Positions 59,280 to 64,000 of a stretch of 64,000 bases of DNA are shown piece after piece. Under the pieces are notes generated by a model, which did not search any database, was not told the origin of the DNA, and was given only the letters and a program-made list of their open reading frames with translations. Both the position numbers and the translations under genes were made by a program. The stretch's first letter is position 1; each line of letters opens with the position of its first letter. Source of the stretch: Nageia nagi (lineage: Eukaryota; Pinophyta); assembly GCA_050084985.1 (NCBI GenBank), contig JBITNC010000001.1:42594001-42658000 (forward strand), written 5' to 3'.

Positions 59280-60255
59280 GGGTAATTACAAGAAGATGAG
59301 TCCCACTTTGGAGGAAGTCTTATGAACTGATAAGTTTTTGTATTTGTTTAATAACTTTTTATTTTTTTTAGAATTATGAAAAAAAACATATATATGCATA
59401 ATATGCATACAATTATAAAAAGTTAAATAAAAAAAATTAAAAATGATAAATTTTATTCAAATTATGCTTATCGGATATGAGCATTTTTCGAAACGATAAT
59501 CATGGTAAATAAAATATTAATAAAAAATAAAATATTAATGAAAAAAAAACAAAAAAATATCATCCGCAATCTTTACTATTTTAGGTATCTTTAACCAAAA
59601 GGATTTAAAAAAATATTTTAATTTAAGTCTAATTATGCTTCACAGACACGATGGGTATGGTCTCAAAATTGTATTTTTTAAATAGTGGGTTTTGTATTTG
59701 TTTAATAACTTTTTATTTTTTTGGAATTGTGAAAAAAATAATATGTGCATAATCTACATAAAATTCTTCATAAGATTAAGAAAACAAATTAAAAATGATA
59801 ATTTTAGTTCAAATTATGCTTGTCGAACATGAGCAATTTTCAAAATGATAATCATGATTAATAAAAAATAAAATATTCATGAAAAAATTACAAAACATTA
59901 TCCTTCATAATCTTTATGTCTTAAGTATCTTTACCTTGAAGGGTTTTAAAATATATTTTAATTTAGATTCAGTTATGCTTACCGGACATAATGGAGGTAT
60001 GGTCCTGAAATTGTATTTTTTAAATAGTGGCTTTTAAATATGCCTACTAAATATTAATTTCTATCATATAGGTATTAGAATAAATTACATATTTGAAAAC
60101 TAAACTTCTAGAACTACATTTTTATATAAGTGACATTTTTTAAGAATCAAACTTAAGTGCTTCAAATTTTGAGATCAAGTATGAGAAAACCTAAACATCA
60201 AAGAAAATACTTCCATTTTTGGCCAAAAGTGGGACTTATCTTTTTGCACTTACCC
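59280..60255. mobile_element. Element F: 976-bp non-autonomous TIR element
   Basis: The left end GGGTAATTACAAGAAGATGA and the reverse complement of the right end, GGGTAAGTGCAAAAAGATAA, continue with AGTCCCACTTT on both sides, giving terminal inverted repeats of about 32 bp with a few mismatches. ATAA flanks it on both sides (59,276-59,279 and 60,256-60,259). Removing it with one ATAA restores GYKWVSKIKYN. Inside are two direct copies of a 354-bp unit (59,336-59,688 and 59,690-60,033). There is no transposase. TAA or ATAA duplication with GGG ends recalls Tourist-type MITEs, but the superfamily is not settled. Confidence 0.8.
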
Positions 60256-61000
60256 ATAAATGGGTCTCTAAGATTAAATATAATGCTAATGAAAGCATTG
60301 AGAGACACAAGGTAAGTCTTTTTGAAAAGGGCTTCACCCAATGCTATGTCATCGATTATGAAGAGAAATTTTCTCCAGTAGCAATACAAGAGACAATCAA
60401 ATTGGTGCTTTCATTTGTTGCCTACAAAGGTTGGCTAGTGAATAATATGGAAATCAAAAGTGCATTCCTTGATTTATTTTTGGATGAAGAAGTATATGTG
60501 CAACAACCTCAAGGCTTTGAGGCAGAAGGGAGTGAAAATATTATGTATCAGTTAAAGACGACCTTGTATGACCTCAAGTAAGCTCAAGAAGCTTAGTATG
60601 CAAGGATTGATGGTTACTTCCATCAATATGGTTTCACATGAAGGAAGAGTGAGCCCAATATTCACATCATGAAGAAAGATCAAGATATCCTACTTGTTTA
60701 CTTACATGTTGATGATCTAATCTATATGGGCAAATATGCACAATTGAATGATAATTTCAAGGCCTCTATGATGCAATAATTTGAGATAAAATATCTTGTA
60801 TTGATGCACTACTTTCTTAGCATGGAGGTAACTCAAAGCAAAGGTGAGATTTTCATTTATCAATCCAAATATTCTCATTACATATTAAATATGTATGGTA
60901 TGGATGAATACCAACCACTTCCCACTCTAATAGCTCATGGCAAGATATTATGTAGAGATGATAGAAAAACCAAGGTTGATGTAGCCTTGTTTAGAAACAT
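60256..61000 (+). pseudogene. pol: Element E RT, C-terminal part
   Basis: KWVSKIKYNANESIERHKVS, DYEEKFSPVAIQETIKLVLS, NMEIKSAFLDLFLDEEVYVQ and, after stops, LVYLHVDDLIYMG, where the YVDD active site has become HVDD (about 60,700). MHYFLSMEVTQSKGEIFIYQ follows. Confidence 0.8.
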
Positions 61001-61620
61001 AGTTGGAAGCTTGATATTTCTCAACAATACTAGGCTAGATATTTCTTATGTTATCTCACTTGTTTTTGAGTATATGAGTGATCCTACTAAAGAATACAGG
61101 AAGGAAACCAAGAGGATTTTGAGGTATATCAAGGGCACATCAAACTTTGGCATACACTGCTACAAGCATAATGAGGTAAAACTTTATGGCTATAGTGAAT
61201 TGAAGGTAATTCTACATCCAAAAAATATTTTAGCCTTATTTTTGGACTCATTTGATGGAGTTCAAAGAAGCAAACTTCTCTTTCATCTACTAAAGCATGC
61301 TATATTACAATCATAAGTGCTAGTGCCCAAACATTGCGGTTAGAAAAATTTTGGAGGAACTTAATGAGAAATCAAGTGGTACTACTATTTTGTTCTATGA
61401 TAACCAAAATGATATCCAATTAGCACTAAATCCTATCCATCATAGCAGTTCCAAACATTATGATATGAAGTATCACTTCATCTGGGATATGGTGGAGAAG
61501 GACATCATCAAACTAAAATATTGTAACACCCTCGATAATATTATACATATTTTCATCAAAGGAGTTATTAAAACTCAATTTTTGAAGTTGAAGAGCCTAT
61601 TAGTAAGTCCCCTTAGAATC
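61001..61620 (+). pseudogene. pol: Element E RNase H
   Basis: VGSLIFLNNTRLDISYVISL and KETKRILRYIKGTSNFGIHC lead to a decayed RNase H whose first Asp region (YGYSELK in place of a YSDAD-type motif) is altered. HSSSKHYDMKYHFIWDMVEK and LKYCNTLDNI mark the C-terminus (61,436-61,545). Confidence 0.75.
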
Positions 61621-61631
61621 AAGAGGGAGAA
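61621..61631 (+). promoter_or_regulatory. Element E polypurine tract
   Basis: AAGAGGGAGAA directly precedes the 3' LTR. Confidence 0.7.
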
Positions 61632-62099
61632 TATTGGAAACTTAGCTTGCTACTCGAGTTCTAAGATTGAGTTTCCTAATTTTCTCAACTCTATGTTCAT
61701 AAGTGCACTATGCCTAGCAAACTATTCCCTAGGCATAAGACATAGACCTAAGTGTATCGCATCTAGCACTAGGCACACTAAGCCTAGCCTCCTACGTACC
61801 AAACATACCATGCCTATAAATAGAGTCTAGTAGGCTAAATTTAGCATATGTGGGACTACCATTTTTATCATCATTTTTAGATTAGATGTTATTGTTTTGG
61901 GTTGATGTTTCGCCTAGTTGTCTCCTAGTATGATAGGGTAGATTTAGCATGTATTAGTTTAGTTTTGAATTGGATTTTAATAAGTTGTGATCATGCAAAT
62001 TGAGTTTATATTTAGCATAGTATATTTTCAGGTTTGTCAAAAACCTATATATGTAATGATTTCATTTTTTTCAAACCAATGAAAATAGAATACTTCTTA
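61632..62099 (+). repeat. Element E 3' LTR
   Basis: 468 bp, TATTGGAAACTTAGC (TG decayed to TA) to ATACTTCTTA. It is longer than the 5' LTR mainly because of a CCTAGGCATAAGACATAGAC-type tract near 61,730-61,800 that is reduced in the 5' copy. TATA box CCTATAAATAGAG near 61,812. Confidence 0.8.
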
Positions 62100-62385
62100 A
62101 ATAAGATGTCTTTTTCTATGGCTACTACATTTTATATGGAAGTATAGAAAATGGATATGAAACCTGCTTTCCTTCATGGGGAATTGGAGGAGGAAATTTA
62201 TATGAAATAGCCTAAAAGATATATTGATAAAGAAAAGGAGAATATTGTTTGTAATTTAAAGAAATATCTACATGGATTGGAATAGTCACCTAGGATGTGG
62301 TATCAAAAATTTGATACTTATTTTTTTAGGACTTGGTTTTGTTAGTAGCAATGTGGATTGGGTGGCATTTTTTTACAAAATGGTA
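62100..62385 (+). pseudogene. pol: Element C RT, third piece
   Basis: After the AATAA duplication it reads MATTFYMEV, KMDMKPAFLHGELEEEIYMK, KENIVCNLKKYLHGLE and SPRMWYQKFDTYFFRTWF with stops. The YVDD segment is missing; sequence similarity to Copia ends near 62,385. Confidence 0.75.
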
Positions 62386-63740
62386 ACCTAGTGACATGAA
62401 TTTAGAAAATTAAGAATGCATGAGATGAATTACACAACTCATGATCTTGATTTGGTAGTGTTCATGCATTAAAAATACGGAGGTATTATATTTTGGGAAA
62501 ACCTTTCAAACTTGATATAGACCATACAAGTTTGAAATATTTATTCACTTAGCAAGATTGAATGCTAAATAAATATGATGGATGGAATTCCTAACTGAGT
62601 ATGATTTTGGTATTTATTACATTAAGGGGAAAGAAAATAAGGTGGCATATACCCTAAGTCATCAATGACATATCAAATCCATGACTAGGAGTCACTTTGA
62701 GCTATTTGATAAAGTTAAGATCCTACAAACAAGAAGATCTTTATTGTAAATCTATCAAAGAATTGATGAGTAAGGGTACCTCATCATCTCAAGATTTTGT
62801 TGAAAAATATAGTCCTTCATTTCAAGGAATGATTGATCATTCATGAAAAGGATGACTTAAGAAATTTCATCATGAAAGAAACCCATCAATCTCCATATGT
62901 AGCTCATCTTGGAGGAACAAAAATGAGGGAATATTTGAAATAAAAATTTTATTTGGATGGATTGAAGAGAGACATAGTAGAGTTTATGGCTAAGTGTCTC
63001 AAATGTGAGAAAGTAAAGGCAAAATATTAGCATCCAAGAGGATATATGTATCCATATGATGTTCTCACATAGAAATAGAAAGTTATATCGATGGACTATA
63101 TTATCAATTTGGCAAAAACTAAGTTCCATCATGATTCAATTTTTGTATTGGTTGAAAAATTGAACAAATTGGTGCCCTTTATACATAGAAATACCATTGA
63201 TGATGCCCTTGCTATAGAAAAAAAGTTTGCATATGTGTCTTCAAATTATATGGATTTCCATAGGGGATCATCTCTAATAGAGATTCAAAGTTCACCTATG
63301 TATTTTGTAAATTGTTACATAAGACATTGGGTACTAAATTAAATATGAGTTCAACTTATCATTCTAAGACGGATGGATAAAATGAACATGCAAACATAGT
63401 TCTTGAATTTATGCTTAGAATGGATTGCATGGGATCAAAGACTAAATGGGAAGATAATCTATATTTAGTCAATTTTACCTATAATAATAGTTACCATTTA
63501 TCTTTAGTAATGGCACCATTCGAAGCTCTATACGGAAGGAGATGTAGAAATCCTTTATCTTGGAAAAATCAAGAGGATTGGGTAATGATCCAACCTAATA
63601 TATTAAAGAAAATAAAGGAGCAACTAAAGTAAATATGGAGAAAGCTCAAAGAAGTTATTGATCATTAAAAGAGTTATGTTGATCTCAAAATCACTCCTCA
63701 AGAATTTGTAGTGGATGATAAATTATATCTATGATTCTAA
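62386..63740 (+). pseudogene. pol: Ty3/Gypsy pol remnant: RNase H and integrase
   Basis: RNase H pieces KLRMHEMNYTTHDLDLVVF, ILGKPFKLDIDHTSLKYLFT and FGIYYIKGKENKVAYTLSHQ are followed by the H2C2 region (MKETHQSPYVAHLGGTKMRE then KCLKCEK, about 62,875-63,015). The integrase core reads MDYIINLAKTKFHHDSIFVL. Later pieces ALYGRRCRNPLSW and PQEFVVDDKLYL (63,515-63,732) are typical of plant Gypsy integrase C-termini. RNase H before integrase confirms Gypsy order. RT and the 5' part are absent because the fragment begins at the junction with element C. Confidence 0.8.
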
Positions 63741-63751
63741 CATATGAAAAG

Positions 63752-63763
63752 TGGTATCAGAGC
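63752..63763 (+). promoter_or_regulatory. Gypsy primer-binding site, no LTR before it
   Basis: TGGTATCAGAGC is an exact iMet-tRNA complement, but it follows the integrase C-terminus within about 20 bp, with no LTR in between. The remaining 237 bp look like a Gypsy leader and gag start. An LTR has apparently been deleted here. Confidence 0.6.
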
Positions 63764-64000
63764 ATCAAGTTCAAACACTTGGGCCTATGGTACATGACTC
63801 TTTTTGTGTAAGAGTTTAGGAAGTCAAGATGAGTATGCTTAAGCCTAATGAAAACACCATTTTGTGGACTTAGATTATGGCAATTCCAAGATATGTAACA
63901 AGAGCTTCAATAAACCTATAAGAAGGTGTAGGGAATGGTCTCCCTATGAATGCTAATGCAAGGAAAAATAGAAGGAATGTTAGGGGTCAAAATAATGAGG

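Larger units (their letters stand above)
56011..62099 (+). mobile_element. Copia LTR retrotransposon E
   Basis: Complete structure: LTRs at 56,011-56,427 and 61,632-62,099, PBS, gag, protease, integrase, RT, RNase H, PPT, and the 5-bp duplication AATAA at 56,006-56,010 and 62,100-62,104. LTRs differ by many substitutions and indels, so it is old. RT is split by the TIR element F. It is a different Copia lineage from B and D. Confidence 0.85.
37892..62385 (+). mobile_element. Copia LTR retrotransposon C (host of D and E), 3' end missing
   Basis: Element C survives as three pieces: 37,892-40,987, 55,894-56,010 and 62,100-62,385. Removing D with one ATAAT joins KKKYN to NEKNVEKYK in frame. Removing E with one AATAA joins TSI to MATTFYMEV and KPAFLHGELEEEIYM, the expected next RT segment. 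The 3' part after SPRMWYQKFDTYF is lost where the sequence turns into Gypsy RNase H near 62,385, so no 3' LTR exists. Confidence 0.85.

Overview
The window reads as plant nuclear heterochromatin made almost entirely of transposable elements. The evidence is LTR retrotransposons of the Ty1/Copia and Ty3/Gypsy types with plant-style tRNA-iMet primer sites (TGGTATCAGA and variants), deep nesting, AT-rich decayed DNA, a CpG-depleted satellite and no intact host gene. A large-genome seed plant (gymnosperm-like) fits best, but the species cannot be decided from the sequence. Almost every coding tract carries stops or frameshifts, so most entries are pseudogenes.

Layout. 1-3.9 kb: gene-free AT-rich DNA with a diverged foldback repeat. 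3.98-7.33 kb: a complex satellite built from 18-bp modules grouped into 286-348-bp units, three in one orientation and eight in the other, meeting head to head at a hairpin near 4,838. 8.0-8.28 kb: an orphan coding fragment with a basic tail. 8.45-29.08 kb: Copia element A, split inside its reverse transcriptase by element B (11,674-27,766, TSD TTATT). B is a 16-kb near-palindrome: two opposed copies of one Copia family separated by a 416-bp unique loop, each arm carrying a GC-rich non-Copia segment. 29.2-32.9 kb: a 21-bp heptad-coding minisatellite and remnants of an unrecognised minus-strand retroelement G with an LTR and PBS. 33-36.8 kb: mostly featureless, with one GC-richer island. 37.2-37.9 kb: a minus-strand Gypsy fragment. 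37.9-62.4 kb: Copia element C, split inside its RT by D (40,988-55,893, TSD ATAAT) and E (56,011-62,099, TSD AATAA). D belongs to the same family as B and is also an inverted composite: a full-length minus copy sits inside a plus copy that lost its pol. E is itself split by F, a 976-bp TIR element. 62.4-64 kb: plus-strand Gypsy remains.

Chronology. Removing B, D or F with one TSD copy restores the host reading frame exactly at the junction, and removing E rejoins C's RT in the right order, so the nesting order is secure: A before B; C before D and E; E before F. The most unusual features are the two large inverted Copia composites of one family, the GC-rich cargo duplicated in B, and the head-to-head 18-bp-module satellite.
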